A stretch of 64,000 nucleotides of DNA from Brevundimonas sp. EYE_349 (GCF_023147505.1 NZ_JAHXPB010000002.1:450419-514418); one strand, 5' to 3'. Positions 1 through 10,001 are shown, counted from the first letter of the stretch. Notes: generated by a model from the sequence alone, not told the origin. Numbers and translations: made by a program.

Positions 1-1
1 C

Positions 2-1177
2 ATCAAACACGTCCGCGCCTTCGTCGTGAAGAACGATGGCGCAGGTGGCGGCGCCGACTATCACGATCAGGGCGACGGTCACTGGATCGACGATCATATC
101 ACCACCCCCATGGCGAAATACCCCGAGTACCGCCAGAGCCGCCGCAGCTTCGGCATCAATGTGCTGGGCACCTTGGTTGTCGAGATCGAGGCCGAGAACG
201 GCGTGGTCGGGTTTGCGGTCACGACCGGCGGCGAACCGGCGGCCTATATCGTCGAGAAGCATCTGGCCCGCTTCCTGGAGGGCCGCGATCCGTCCGAGGT
301 CGAGAAGATCTGGGACCAGATGTATTTCTCCACCCAGTATTACGGCCGCAAGGGTCTGGTGGTGAACGCCATCTCCGGCGTCGATCTGGCGCTGTGGGAC
401 TTGCTGGGCCGCCTGCGGCAGGAGCCGGTCTTCGCCATGCTGGGCGGTCCGGTTCGTGACGAACTGACCTTCTACGCCACCGGCGCCCGTCCCGACAAAG
501 CCAAGGAGCTGGGCTTCATCGGCGGCAAGATGCCGCTGCACCACGGCCCGGCCGAGGGCGAGGAAGGCCTGCGCAAGAACCTCGCCGAGCTGGAGGCCAT
601 GCGCAACGCCTGCGGCGACGACTTCTGGCTGATGTTCGACTGCTGGATGGCGCTGGACCTGAACTACGCCACCCGCCTGGCGCACGAGGCCCACAAGCTG
701 GGTCTGAAGTGGATCGAGGAGGCGCTCAGCCCCGACGACTACTGGGGCTATCAGGCGCTGAAGAAGAACGCCCCCAAGGGGATGCTGGTCACGACCGGCG
801 AGCATGAGGCCACCCGCTGGGGCTTCCGCATGCTGCTGGAGATGGAATGCTGCGACATCATCCAGCCCGACGTGGGCTGGTGCGGCGGGGTCACCGAACT
901 GATCAAGATCTCCGCCATGGCCGACGCCAAGGGCGTGCTGATGATCCCGCACGGCTCATCGGTCTATTCCTACCACTTCGTGGTGACGCGCCATAACAGC
1001 CCGTTCGCGGAGTTCCTGATGATGGCCCCCGGCGCCGACGAGGTCGTGCCCATGTTCCATCCGCAACTGATCGGCGAACCCGTTCCGGTGAATGGCCGCC
1101 TGAAGGTGCCGGATGCGCCCGGTTTCGGCGTCGAGTTGAACCGCGACATCGCCCTGCAGCGCCCCTACGCGCGTTAA
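2..1177 (+). CDS. rhmD: L-rhamnonate dehydratase, 5' end outside window
   Basis: Dehydrates L-rhamnonate to 2-keto-3-deoxy-L-rhamnonate, the third step of nonphosphorylative rhamnose breakdown; cytosolic, Mg-dependent, mandelate racemase/enolase superfamily. The frame is open to base 2 and already reads IKHVRAFVV, the family's N-terminal strand, so only a few residues lie outside; the in-frame GTG at 26 is not the true start. Visible family motifs are [10 protein letters not shown], the metal-ligand segments [16 protein letters not shown] and TTGEHE, then QPDVGWCGG and the C-terminal catalytic-His segment [11 protein letters not shown]. The end (FGVELNRD) is the usual RhmD terminus. It is first in a tight run of rhamnose genes, 21 bases before the next start. 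Identification is firm because the motifs are RhmD-specific rather than generic enolase-superfamily. Confidence 0.95.
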   Translation: MKHVRAFVVKNDGAGGGADYHDQGDGHWIDDHITTPMAKYPEYRQSRRSFGINVLGTLVVEIEAENGVVGFAVTTGGEPAAYIVEKHLARFLEGRDPSEVEKIWDQMYFSTQYYGRKGLVVNAISGVDLALWDLLGRLRQEPVFAMLGGPVRDELTFYATGARPDKAKELGFIGGKMPLHHGPAEGEEGLRKNLAELEAMRNACGDDFWLMFDCWMALDLNYATRLAHEAHKLGLKWIEEALSPDDYWGYQALKKNAPKGMLVTTGEHEATRWGFRMLLEMECCDIIQPDVGWCGGVTELIKISAMADAKGVLMIPHGSSVYSYHFVVTRHNSPFAEFLMMAPGADEVVPMFHPQLIGEPVPVNGRLKVPDAPGFGVELNRDIALQRPYAR

Positions 1178-1198
1178 GACGAAAGCCCTTCCCCCACC

Positions 1199-2047
1199 AT
1201 GAAACTGCTGCGTTACGGCCCCAGGGGCCAGGAAAAGCCGGGCACGCTGGATACTGAGGGGCGCATCCGCGACCTGTCGGGCCACATCGCCGACATCACC
1301 CCGGACCAACTGCATGGCCCTGCGCTCGAGGCGCTGAAGGCCATCGACCCGACCACCCTGCCCCTGGTCGAGGGCCGGCCCCGCTATGGCGTGCCGATAA
1401 ACGGCGTGCGCAAATTCCTGGCCATCGGCCTGAACTTCGCCGACCACGCGGCCGAATCCAACCTGCCGATCCCGGCCGAGCCGGTGCTGTTCACCAAGGC
1501 CGTCACCTGCCTGAACGGGCCGAACGACGACGTGGTCATTCCGCGCGGGTCCGAGAAGACCGACTGGGAGGTCGAACTGGGCGTCGTCATCGGCAAGCCC
1601 GCCTCCTATGTGACCACGGAAGAGGCCCTGGATCACGTCGCTGGCTATGTGCTGATCAACGACGTGTCCGAGCGCGCCTATCAGACCGAGCGCGGCGGCA
1701 CCTGGGACAAGGGCAAGGGCTGCGACACCTTCGGCCCCGTCGGCCCCTGGCTGGTCACGACCGACGAGGTCGGCGACGTCCAGAACCTGGACATGTGGCT
1801 GGACCTGAACGGCAAGCGCATGCAGACCGGCAACACCCGCACCATGATCTTCGGCGTCGCCGAGATCGTGTCCTATCTGTCAGAGTTCATGACGCTGGAG
1901 CCCGGCGACCTGATCACCACCGGCACCCCGCCTGGCGTGGGTCTGGGCCAGAAGCCGCCCCTTTATCTGAAGGCGGGCGACACGGTGCGTCTGGGCATCC
2001 AGAAGCTGGGCGAACAGGGCCAGACCTTCGTGGAGTGGACCCGATGA
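1199..2047 (+). CDS. 2,4-diketo-3-deoxy-L-rhamnonate hydrolase (FAH family)
   Basis: A 282-aa fumarylacetoacetate-hydrolase-fold enzyme. In bacteria that oxidise rhamnose without phosphorylation, this family member (LRA6 type) cleaves 2,4-diketo-3-deoxy-L-rhamnonate to pyruvate and L-lactate. Visible: the short N-terminal domain MKLLRYG, the FAH core AIGLNFADHAAE, metal-ligand acids E124 and E126 in DWEVELGVV and D155 in LINDVSERA, and the late TGTPPGVG loop. The function comes mainly from context, since rhamnonate dehydratase lies upstream and a dehydrogenase that would make the substrate overlaps its stop codon (ATGA). A generic FAH-family acylpyruvase is the alternative if context is ignored. 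Confidence 0.87.
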   Translation: MKLLRYGPRGQEKPGTLDTEGRIRDLSGHIADITPDQLHGPALEALKAIDPTTLPLVEGRPRYGVPINGVRKFLAIGLNFADHAAESNLPIPAEPVLFTKAVTCLNGPNDDVVIPRGSEKTDWEVELGVVIGKPASYVTTEEALDHVAGYVLINDVSERAYQTERGGTWDKGKGCDTFGPVGPWLVTTDEVGDVQNLDMWLDLNGKRMQTGNTRTMIFGVAEIVSYLSEFMTLEPGDLITTGTPPGVGLGQKPPLYLKAGDTVRLGIQKLGEQGQTFVEWTR

Positions 2048-2796
2048 GCGCCTATCGGGACCGGTTCGCGGGCCGCACCGCCGTCGTCACCGGCGGGGCC
2101 TCGGGCCTGGGCAAGGCCGCCGCCGCCCGCATCGTCGCCGAAGGCGGCAGGGTGGTGCTGTGGGACCTGAACGCCCAGGCGCTGACCGCCGCCGCCGCCG
2201 AGGTCGGGGCCGCCCATGTGATCGCCCTGGACGTCGCCGACCCTGACGCCGTCGCCGCCGCCGCCGAGGCCTCGGCCCAGGCGCTGGACGGCCGCATCGA
2301 CATCCTGGTCGCCTCGGCCGGCATCACCGGCGCCACCGTGCCGGTGCAGGACTTCCCCGTCGACAGCTGGAAGCGCGTGGTCGACATCAATCTGAACGGC
2401 GTCTTCTACTGCTGCCGCGCCGTCGTGCCCTTCATGCTGGCCAACGGCTATGGCCGCATCGTCAACGTCGCCTCGGTCGCGGGCAAGGAAGGCAATCCCA
2501 ACGCATCCGCCTATTCCGCCTCCAAGGCCGGGGTGATCGGCTTCACCAAGTCGCTGGGCAAGGAGTTGGCCGGCAAGGGCGTCGTCGCCAACAGCCTGAC
2601 CCCCGCCACCTTCGAAAGCCCCATCCTGGAACAGCTGCCCCAGAGCCAGGTCGACTACATGCGCTCCAAGATCCCCATGGGCCGCCTCGGCGAGGTCGAC
2701 GAAAGCGCCGCTATGGTCTGCTTCATGGCCTCCGAGGAATGCAGCTTCACAACCGCCTCCACCTTCGACACCTCCGGCGGAAGAACGACGTACTAA
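2044..2796 (+). CDS. SDR oxidoreductase, probable 2-keto-3-deoxy-L-rhamnonate 4-dehydrogenase
   Basis: A 250-aa short-chain dehydrogenase that would oxidise 2-keto-3-deoxy-L-rhamnonate at C4 with NAD(P), feeding the hydrolase encoded just before it. The start at 2044 overlaps the preceding stop in ATGA; the frame stays open far upstream but only because it shadows the neighbouring gene. Visible: nucleotide-binding TGGASGLG (16-23), an NNAG-equivalent ASAG near 91, and the catalytic set S144, Y157 and K161 (YSASK). The C-terminal DTSGGRTTY is the usual SDR closing motif. Substrate is inferred from its place between rhamnonate dehydratase, the diketo hydrolase and the lactonase (LRA5-type position). 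Confidence 0.87.
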   Translation: MSAYRDRFAGRTAVVTGGASGLGKAAAARIVAEGGRVVLWDLNAQALTAAAAEVGAAHVIALDVADPDAVAAAAEASAQALDGRIDILVASAGITGATVPVQDFPVDSWKRVVDINLNGVFYCCRAVVPFMLANGYGRIVNVASVAGKEGNPNASAYSASKAGVIGFTKSLGKELAGKGVVANSLTPATFESPILEQLPQSQVDYMRSKIPMGRLGEVDESAAMVCFMASEECSFTTASTFDTSGGRTTY

Positions 2797-2806
2797 GGAC
2801 GCAGCC

Positions 2807-3709
2807 GTGGCCCACGACCTCCGCATCGTCGACAGCCATGTCCACCTGTGGGACCTGTCGCGCGCCCGCTACGATTGGCTTCAGGACGATCCCCTGCCGA
2901 ACAATCCGGCGGGGGACATGAGCCCCATCGCCCACCGGAACTATCTGCTGGACGACTATCTGGCCGATACGGCGGGCTGGCGCGTGGACAAGATCGTCCA
3001 TGTCGAGGCTGGCCAGCCCATCGGTCGGCAGTTGGCCGAGACCGACTGGCTGCAATCCATCGCTGACCAGCGCGGCTACCCCCACGCCATCGTCGCCGGC
3101 GCCGACCTGCTGGATCCCGACCTGGACGCCCTGCTGGAAGCCCAGGCGGCGCGTCCGAACGTGCGCGGCGTGCGCCAGATCGTCTGCTGGCACGAAGACC
3201 CACTGAAGACCTACACCGACCGCGATCTGCTGCGCGATCCCAAATGGGTCGAGGGTTTCGCCAAGCTGGCCCGACACGGCCTGTCGTTCGACCTCCAGCT
3301 CTATCCGTCGCAGATGGCGACCGCCGCCATCATCGCCGCCCGCCATCCCGACATTCCGATGATCGTCAATCACGCCGGTCTGCCGACCGACCGCAACGAC
3401 ATCGGCATGGAGCGTTGGCGGATCGGCCTGCGCCTGCTGGCCGCCCAGCCCCAGGTCTCGATCAAGATTTCGGGCCTTGGCATCACCGACCGCGCCTGGA
3501 CGCCCGACAGCATCCGCCCGACCTTCCTCGAGTGCATCGACGCCTTTGGAACCGAGCGCGCCATGTTCGCCTCGGACTTCCCGGTCGAAAGCGTCCACGG
3601 AACCTTCGACGCCTTCTATTCCGCCTTCGACGCCATCACCGCCGACTTCTCGCCCAACGAGCGAGACCGCCTGTTCGCGGGCAACGCCGAGGCGATCTAC
3701 CGCCTCTGA
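2807..3709 (+). CDS. Amidohydrolase-family lactonase, probable L-rhamnono-gamma-lactonase
   Basis: A 300-aa amidohydrolase_2 (TIM-barrel) protein. It starts with GTG and begins with the metal-binding DSHVHLWD near residue 9. Further family motifs are VNHAGLP in the second half and the catalytic Asp in FASDFPVES near the C-terminus. Members beside rhamnonate dehydratase open the lactone formed by L-rhamnose 1-dehydrogenase, giving L-rhamnonate. It follows the SDR gene by 10 bases, so it is probably co-transcribed as the fourth gene of the operon. The sugar 1-dehydrogenase itself is not in the window. An L-fucono-lactonase role is possible on sequence alone; the rhamnose neighbours argue against it. 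Confidence 0.85.
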   Translation: MAHDLRIVDSHVHLWDLSRARYDWLQDDPLPNNPAGDMSPIAHRNYLLDDYLADTAGWRVDKIVHVEAGQPIGRQLAETDWLQSIADQRGYPHAIVAGADLLDPDLDALLEAQAARPNVRGVRQIVCWHEDPLKTYTDRDLLRDPKWVEGFAKLARHGLSFDLQLYPSQMATAAIIAARHPDIPMIVNHAGLPTDRNDIGMERWRIGLRLLAAQPQVSIKISGLGITDRAWTPDSIRPTFLECIDAFGTERAMFASDFPVESVHGTFDAFYSAFDAITADFSPNERDRLFAGNAEAIYRL

Positions 3710-3728
3710 CCTCGCCGCTATGTGGCGG

Positions 3729-6464
3729 TCAGGGCCTGTAGCCCAGACGCGCCGCCGCCTCCTCCAGACTGTCGCCGATCAGGGCCAGGTTTTCGATGGC
3801 CGCCAAACTCCATTGCGCCGCGTCGTTGGTCGACACCTGCGCGTCCTCTTGGATGGGACGCAGAACATCCACGCCGCCCACGGGCATCGAACGGGCGCCC
3901 AGCAGCGCCTGCAGCTTGGCCGGATCTTTGCCCAGAAACTCGCTCCAGGCCCGTTGCGCCAGGGCGGGGTCGCCTTCCTTATTGGCTGCATAGGCGGTCA
4001 GGCGTGAGTGCGCCTCGGTCAGCGACCGGCCCCTGGGCGCCTGGCCCAGCAGGCCGGCGATCTCGTTGTCCGGCGCGTTGTAGTAGCGGCAGTATTCCAG
4101 CCAGGCGGCGCGATAGGACGGCACATCCAGCAGGTCCAGCAGTTCGGCGTTCATCTCCGCCACGCCGAAGACGGCGTTCAGATGCGACACGGCGACATAA
4201 TCGCCCTGCCCCTGATAGCGGCCGGTGGCCAGATCGAACGGCGCCTCTCCGGCGAACCAGCGGCGCTTCATGCCGCCGATGGTGGTCATGCCGTTGACGA
4301 TCCGGTCGCGCCAGCGGCGGTCGCCCGTCCGCTCCCATTCCGTCAGCCAGGCCGAGATGAAGGCGCCCCATGAGGTGCCGAAGCCGGACACCACCTGCCC
4401 CTCGGGGACGGCGCGTCCCGGCGCGGGCGGCAGCTTGCGTGAGATGTCGACGTTCTGAAGCGCGTGGTCCGACTCGTTCAGTTCGCGCATCAGGTCCCCG
4501 ACCCGCTCGTCCGCCGTCAGGAAATAGTAGATGCGGCGATAGGCGACGTTCGAGACGCGCGGCTGTTTGGACGAATCCGACCAGTGCTGCACCCCGTGGC
4601 GCGTGCCGAAGCCCTTGAACCGGCCCAGGTGATAGACGTCCACCTCGCCCGTGTGGCGCGTCATGGCCTCGGCCAGCTTGAACACATCGGCTCGGCCCGT
4701 CCGCAAGTAGCTGGTCCACAGCCACAGGTCGGTCGAAAGCTCTGAGTTGTCCCAGGCGTAGCCGCCGACGTCGTAGCGCCACATGTGGCGATCGGGGTCA
4801 TAGGTGTGCATGACGTCGCCATAGGACCAGAACCCGTACCAGCGCCGCTGATCGACCTCCTGAATATAGTGGTCCAGCAGGTGGGTCAGCCGCCCCTCCA
4901 GCGCCGCGCGAACGGGCGTGGAGGCATCGGGCAGGGACCAGTCGCCGAACACGCCCGCCCTATGCATCCGCGCCGGCTCGACCGTCAGGCGCGCCGGATC
5001 GGCGATCTGTTCGGCCATGGCCGAGAAGTCCGCGTGCGAGGGCGTCCCGCCCAGGGCCCAGAGCGTCAGTTCCGAGGTGCGGGCGATGCCGTGGGCGTCG
5101 TCCCAGCCGGCCTCATAATCCTCATAGGTGATGTCCAGCCCGACCAGCTCCTCGGCCGTGGTGTCCATGCCGTTGGCGCTGCGATAGGGGCGCAGGTCCA
5201 TGGCCGGGGCTTCCGGCGACCACATCCAGGCCGTCAGCTGCGCCGTGTCGGTATGGGCGTTGCGGATGTCCAGCGCGACCGGCGCGCGTTGCCAGAAGTC
5301 CTTCAGCCCCAGGGCGACCTCGCCCGAGGCGCCGCCGACATAGGCCAGGCCCCGGCTGCGCCTGCCCGCATTGGAATCGATCCAGGCATGGCCCTCGCTG
5401 GTCCGCTTGCGCAGGGTGAAGCCGTCGGGCGACAACTGGCTGAAGGCGAAATCGCCCCACTCAGGCACCCATTGCAGACCGTCGTTCTTGAGGATGTCGG
5501 GCAGGTCGGCGAAGGCCACGGCGCGGCCTTCGATCTGGGCCTGACGTACGGCGGGGGCCGGGTTGGCGCGTGTCCGCAGCCCCGTCAGCGTCCGCACCGC
5601 CTCGCCCCACACCCCCTCGCCCTCTCCGGCGAAACGGATGTGGCGGTTATAGCTTTCGTCGGTCATCGGCGTGTCGGCGACGACGCCCACCCCCCGGATG
5701 AAGTCGGTCTTCGGGTCGCCGTCGAAGATGAAGCTGTGGACGATCCGCACGCTGTCGGACCCGGCGTAGAAGTACAGCCGCACCGAGACCGGCAGCCACT
5801 CGCGCGTTCCATCGGTGTGAACGCCGTCCAGCTTGATCACCGCGCGTACGGGGCCGGACTGCTCGACCACAGCCTGACGGATGCGGACGCCGTAGCGCGA
5901 GGACTTCACCGCCCCGCCCTCTTCCAGTTCGGGCTTGTCTTGCGACAGGGCGACCAGGGACAGCTTGCCCACGACCGAACGGCCGCCGCGCGTCGCGCCG
6001 GAAACCAGGGCGTCGCCCGACTTCGGCACGCGCCATTCCAGATCGCCGACCGTGACGACGATCTGCTGGCCCCGATCGGCGACCCGCACCGGCTTGCCGG
6101 GCGCAGGCGAGACGCCGGGGGCCAGCGTCAGACCGTCCAGCGAAGCATCCCCGGTCACCGCATGGGCCGACCATTTCAGCGAACCATCCGGCCAATAGGC
6201 GATCGGCCAGGACTGGGCGGGGGTTGCGCGGCCCGATCCGTCGCGGATACTGAACGCCTGATTGGGGCGAAGGGCGCCGCGCGGCCACGGCACGCCGAAG
6301 GTCGCGCCCTCAAGCCGGGCAGGCTTATGGCCATCCAGCCAGCGAAGAGGCGTGGCGGGCGCGCCGCGGCGCGGTGCGGCCAAGGCGACGCCGGATACGG
6401 CCTGAGCGGCGGCGAGAGAGACGGCGCCCATCAGCAGGTGACGCCGCGAAGGTTGGAACGACAT
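3729..6464 (-). CDS. PL26-like rhamnogalacturonan exolyase (PcRGLX/YetA-like), Tat-exported
   Basis: A 911-aa secreted protein. The start is placed at 6464 because a GGGAG ribosome site precedes it and the protein then opens MSFQPSRRHLLMG, a twin-arginine leader ending near ALAAPRR; the longer frame to 6500 adds an unlikely 12 residues. The body fits the PcRGLX/YetA layout: an N-terminal RIFT-barrel-like part (PLRWLDG, GVPWPRGALR, WPDGSLKWSAHAV), a central beta-sandwich with EAGWDDAHG, and a C-terminal alpha/alpha toroid with WYGFWSYGDVMHTYD and YAWDNSELSTD. In this family such proteins release unsaturated galacturonosyl-rhamnose from rhamnogalacturonan-I. It is convergent with the rhamnose operon and next to the TonB receptor. 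Family is well supported; exact activity is inferred. Confidence 0.82.
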   Translation of the reverse strand: MSFQPSRRHLLMGAVSLAAAQAVSGVALAAPRRGAPATPLRWLDGHKPARLEGATFGVPWPRGALRPNQAFSIRDGSGRATPAQSWPIAYWPDGSLKWSAHAVTGDASLDGLTLAPGVSPAPGKPVRVADRGQQIVVTVGDLEWRVPKSGDALVSGATRGGRSVVGKLSLVALSQDKPELEEGGAVKSSRYGVRIRQAVVEQSGPVRAVIKLDGVHTDGTREWLPVSVRLYFYAGSDSVRIVHSFIFDGDPKTDFIRGVGVVADTPMTDESYNRHIRFAGEGEGVWGEAVRTLTGLRTRANPAPAVRQAQIEGRAVAFADLPDILKNDGLQWVPEWGDFAFSQLSPDGFTLRKRTSEGHAWIDSNAGRRSRGLAYVGGASGEVALGLKDFWQRAPVALDIRNAHTDTAQLTAWMWSPEAPAMDLRPYRSANGMDTTAEELVGLDITYEDYEAGWDDAHGIARTSELTLWALGGTPSHADFSAMAEQIADPARLTVEPARMHRAGVFGDWSLPDASTPVRAALEGRLTHLLDHYIQEVDQRRWYGFWSYGDVMHTYDPDRHMWRYDVGGYAWDNSELSTDLWLWTSYLRTGRADVFKLAEAMTRHTGEVDVYHLGRFKGFGTRHGVQHWSDSSKQPRVSNVAYRRIYYFLTADERVGDLMRELNESDHALQNVDISRKLPPAPGRAVPEGQVVSGFGTSWGAFISAWLTEWERTGDRRWRDRIVNGMTTIGGMKRRWFAGEAPFDLATGRYQGQGDYVAVSHLNAVFGVAEMNAELLDLLDVPSYRAAWLEYCRYYNAPDNEIAGLLGQAPRGRSLTEAHSRLTAYAANKEGDPALAQRAWSEFLGKDPAKLQALLGARSMPVGGVDVLRPIQEDAQVSTNDAAQWSLAAIENLALIGDSLEEAAARLGYRP

Positions 6465-6554
6465 GTTCGACTCCCGCCGCCCCAGCGGCGCTTTACGCAC
6501 TGAAGGAAAAACGGCCGCCGCCCCTAGAGGCGACGGCCGCGATCACCGAGATGA

Positions 6555-9500
6555 TCAGTATTTGTAGGTCGCGCCCAGGAAGAAGCGGCGGCCCGAATAG
6601 CCCCTGTTGATCAGGCGGATGTCGCCCGCATAGGTGCTTTCATCCTCTTCGGTCAGGTTCTTGCCTTCCGCGAACAGGGTCAGCCCCTTCAGGCCGGGCT
6701 TCCAGGAGATCTTGCCGTCCAGATAGCCGGTTGGCTCCTTGATGATCGGATTGCCCGACTGATCGGCGGCCGTAACCAGGTACTGCGAGCGATAGTTGTA
6801 GGCCAGGCGCGCGTTGATCGGACCGCGCTCATACCACAGGGTCGCGTTGTAGCTGGTGCTGGACAGGCCGGGATACGACAACTCCGAACCATCGAGTTGG
6901 CTGAAAACGCCGACGTCCGAGGCTTCCTGATAGGTGTAGTTCACGTCGGCGCCGAGGCCGGACAACAGGCCGGGTAGGAAGGTGAAGGCGGTTTTGGCCG
7001 TCAGTTCGACGCCCGAAATCTTAGCGCCTTCGCCGTTGATGAAGCTGTTATAGTAGTACAGCACGCCGTCGCCAAACACGTCCCGCTGGCCCAGGCTGGT
7101 GCGCGAGGGCAGATAGAAGGTTTGGATGTCCTTATAGAAGAAGCCGGCCGAGAACTGGGTGTCGCGGTTCGGATACCATTCGAAGGACAGGTCGTACTGC
7201 GCCGCTTCATAAGGCTTCAGGTCTGGGTTGCCGGCCGAGCAGCTGTCGGGACCATCTTCCGCCGTTCCGTCGTTGGCGTAGTTGATGGTGCAGGTCATGT
7301 TCGGCAGTAGGTAGTTGTAAAGCGGCCGCGCCATCAGCTTGGCGTAACCGACCCGCATGCTCAGCATATTGTCGATCAGCCAGGCGTTGACGTTGAAGCT
7401 GGGCAGCCACTTGGTATAGTCGCGCGTTTGCTCGACTAGGGTGTTGGACACGACCGCTGTGGTCGCCACGCCGTTGACCAGACGGGTCTCGCTGCGCGTG
7501 AACTTGCCCGCCGTATTGGTCTGAGTATGGACGCGGCGCAGGCCCAGGTTCCCGACCAGATCCAGGCCGAAGATCGGCAGGGCCCAGTCCAGACGGACGT
7601 ACTGAGCGTCGGTCTGTTCCTTCACGCGGTACGGAATCTGGTCATAGGTTTTGCCGTCGTTGCCGACGCCGGAATACAGGTTGTCCAGGTTGAAGTGGCT
7701 GGTGTCCAGGTTCTGGGCGATGGCGCCGAAGTTCGGATACAGCCAGTTCGAAGGCAGAGCGCCGCCGCCGTAGTAAAAGTCGGACGGCAGAGCCGTCATG
7801 GCCGAGCCGAACACCGAGTTCGAGAAGGCGCGCGACCAGGTCTCGGTCGTGTTCCAATAGTTGGTCTGATACGCATTGCCGTACAGCGGCGCCGTCTGAT
7901 CGACCGTCGCCGTGTCGCTGACTCGGGCCGTGGAGTTAATCGAGTTGGCGTAGATGACGATGTTGTCGAGTTCCGAGGCCAGATTTGCGCCAGGGCTGAC
8001 GATGAAGCCGCCGTAATCGTAGCCCTTGGTTTCGGCGTTCGAATACCGCCCGCCGAACTTAATGTTGGTCAGGAAGGTCGTGCGCGGGTCGAAATCGATG
8101 TCCAGCTTGTACTGATCCTCCTTGTTCGACGATTGCGAGGGCCGATACTGGATCTGGTATTGGCTGACCGCAGAGGCGTCGGACGGCGAGAAGCCGGGCG
8201 CGAAGGTGAAGATCGGCGCCGAGGTGCCTGGTTCCAGGCTGACGACCATGCCGGGCGTGTTGAAGCTGACCGAGACGTTGTTGGTCTGGCTCAGCGTCTC
8301 GCTCTTGGCGTTGGCGCCGAGGAAATCGACCTTGAAACGGTCATTGTACCACTTCAGCCCGTAGGTGATGTAGTCGGAGTCCGTCTCGTAGCGGAAATCG
8401 CGCGACGAGATGCTGAATGCCGAATCGCCGCCTCGACCCGAGGTGCCCAGGCAGTTGCCCACAGTGTATTTTATGACGTTGTGGTTCGCATCCACGACCA
8501 CGCCCGGAACGGTTTCGGCGGTGGCCGGTGTGACGCGGGTGCACGCCGGACCGTAGTTCAGACGGTCAAGTGCGGTGAAGTCCGTACCATAGTTGATGTC
8601 GTTCAACTGCTGCGTCCGGTGGTTCGTCTGATAGGTGACGAAGCCACGCAGATTGTCGGCGAACTTGTATTCCGCAGTGAACTCGCCGGAGCTGCGCTTG
8701 TCCTCCCGCGTCCAAACACGATAGCGCGACACGCGCGGATTATAGTCGTACCACTGGCTTTGGCACGCGGTGCGAGCCTGCGCGGTAGTCAGGGTGTTGG
8801 CGTCGGGCGTGGTGAGAGTCGCGCACGCCGCCTCGCTGCCCACGGCGGCGATATAGTCGTTCACCGCGCGGCTATAGGATTGGTTATAATAGTTGACCGT
8901 CTTGTTCGGCGAGTTGTCGAAGTCCGCGAGGCGGGCCCACGAGTGATCGTCGTAGAAGTCACCGCGGGTCAGGACATTGTCATAGGTGACATTTGCCATG
9001 AGGCCGAGACGGCCGTCCAGCAACTGGGTCGCACCAAACACGCTGGCGCGGGGCTTCCAGTCCGGCAGGGTGTCCAGCTTCTGACCGGACAAGGTCATGG
9101 AGAAGGTCGGCGCGCGGAAATCCAGCGGCTTTCGCGTCTGGACCGACACCGTGCCGCCAACGGCTCCCTCGGTCATGTCGGAAGTGAAGCCCTTGAACAC
9201 GTCGATGGACTTGACGATCTCGGCCGGCAATTCACGGAAGTCGTTGGACCGGCCGCCGCCGCCATAGACGTTCAGGTTTCCGGCCGTGGACAGGACGCTG
9301 ACGCCGTTGACTTCGACGCGGTTCAGGTCGGGCTCGACGCCACGGATCGAGACGGCGTTGCCTTCGCCGAAGTCACGCGACAGTTGGACCCCCGTCACTC
9401 GGCCCAGGGCCTCGCCCACGTTCTTGTCGGGGAACTGGCCGATGTCGTCGGCGACGATGGAGTCCGACACGGTGCTGGCCGAACGCTTGCGGTTCATGGC

Positions 9501-9686
9501 CGACTGAAGGCTGGAACGGGTGCCGACCACCACGACTTCATCGACGGTCGAAACCGGAGCGTCCGACGCCTGGGTTCCCGTCGGCTGCTGGGCGTTCGCC
9601 GCGCCGGCGGACGCCAGCATCAGGGCGGCGGCCCCGGCGGTGTACATGAAGCGGCGGGCCCGTCGCCCGTTCGACTGTGTCGTCAC
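6555..9686 (-). CDS. TonB-dependent receptor, probable pectin oligosaccharide importer
   Basis: A 1043-aa outer-membrane receptor. Residues 1-33 form a signal peptide (LMLASAGAANAQ). VDEVVVVGTRSSLQSAM is the TonB-box region, followed by the plug domain (DKNVGEALGRVTGVQ, SIRGVEPDLNRVEVNG, TEGAVGGTVSV) and a long beta-barrel ending in the aromatic-terminated LGATYKY. The length and the plug style match the sugar-type TonB receptors of Caulobacterales and Sphingomonadales. It lies between the exolyase and the inner-membrane transporter on the same strand, so rhamnogalacturonan fragments are the natural guess for its ligand. The substrate cannot be read from the sequence. Confidence 0.92.
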   Translation of the reverse strand: MTTQSNGRRARRFMYTAGAAALMLASAGAANAQQPTGTQASDAPVSTVDEVVVVGTRSSLQSAMNRKRSASTVSDSIVADDIGQFPDKNVGEALGRVTGVQLSRDFGEGNAVSIRGVEPDLNRVEVNGVSVLSTAGNLNVYGGGGRSNDFRELPAEIVKSIDVFKGFTSDMTEGAVGGTVSVQTRKPLDFRAPTFSMTLSGQKLDTLPDWKPRASVFGATQLLDGRLGLMANVTYDNVLTRGDFYDDHSWARLADFDNSPNKTVNYYNQSYSRAVNDYIAAVGSEAACATLTTPDANTLTTAQARTACQSQWYDYNPRVSRYRVWTREDKRSSGEFTAEYKFADNLRGFVTYQTNHRTQQLNDINYGTDFTALDRLNYGPACTRVTPATAETVPGVVVDANHNVIKYTVGNCLGTSGRGGDSAFSISSRDFRYETDSDYITYGLKWYNDRFKVDFLGANAKSETLSQTNNVSVSFNTPGMVVSLEPGTSAPIFTFAPGFSPSDASAVSQYQIQYRPSQSSNKEDQYKLDIDFDPRTTFLTNIKFGGRYSNAETKGYDYGGFIVSPGANLASELDNIVIYANSINSTARVSDTATVDQTAPLYGNAYQTNYWNTTETWSRAFSNSVFGSAMTALPSDFYYGGGALPSNWLYPNFGAIAQNLDTSHFNLDNLYSGVGNDGKTYDQIPYRVKEQTDAQYVRLDWALPIFGLDLVGNLGLRRVHTQTNTAGKFTRSETRLVNGVATTAVVSNTLVEQTRDYTKWLPSFNVNAWLIDNMLSMRVGYAKLMARPLYNYLLPNMTCTINYANDGTAEDGPDSCSAGNPDLKPYEAAQYDLSFEWYPNRDTQFSAGFFYKDIQTFYLPSRTSLGQRDVFGDGVLYYYNSFINGEGAKISGVELTAKTAFTFLPGLLSGLGADVNYTYQEASDVGVFSQLDGSELSYPGLSSTSYNATLWYERGPINARLAYNYRSQYLVTAADQSGNPIIKEPTGYLDGKISWKPGLKGLTLFAEGKNLTEEDESTYAGDIRLINRGYSGRRFFLGATYKY

Positions 9687-9914
9687 TGAAGTTCCTCCTG
9701 CGGCCTATGGCCTTATTGTTTGAGCGGCGCCCTCGCGGCCGCCCCCCGGCGGCGCATTGTGTGAAGGCTGTGGCGCGGGCGTTGCGACGCCCGCAAATCA
9801 TCTGCGGCTGGCGCTCCGGTCAGCGTCCATCGACGCCGGACGCGAAGACGCGCCCATTCACGCTTCCCTCCTGACAGCGGTCCTTTGCGGACTCGTATTC
9901 TCGCTACCCAGCCC

Positions 9915-9943
9915 TCTATAGCACCGGGTCTGATTTGTGCCAA
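9915..9943 (-). promoter_or_regulatory. Probable sigma-70 promoter of the TonB receptor gene
   Basis: On the minus strand TTGGCA and TATAGA are separated by exactly 17 bases inside the 315-base gap between the transporter gene and the receptor gene. This predicts a transcript with an untranslated leader of about 220 bases. Nothing else recognisable was found in that gap (9687-10001): no clear operator dyad and no terminator. Confidence 0.5.
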
Positions 9944-10001
9944 ATATGAATTTGTCGTCTCACATTTTAGGAAATCAGAGATGGCGCTCAGAAAAACTTA
10001 A

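Noticed and set aside
4785..6503. A 572-aa open frame opposite the PL26-like gene
   Set aside because: No motif, no ribosome site, composition typical of antisense frames in GC-rich genes.
7527..9689. A 720-aa open frame opposite the TonB receptor
   Set aside because: Low-complexity shadow composition; the receptor on the other strand is complete with signal peptide, plug and barrel.
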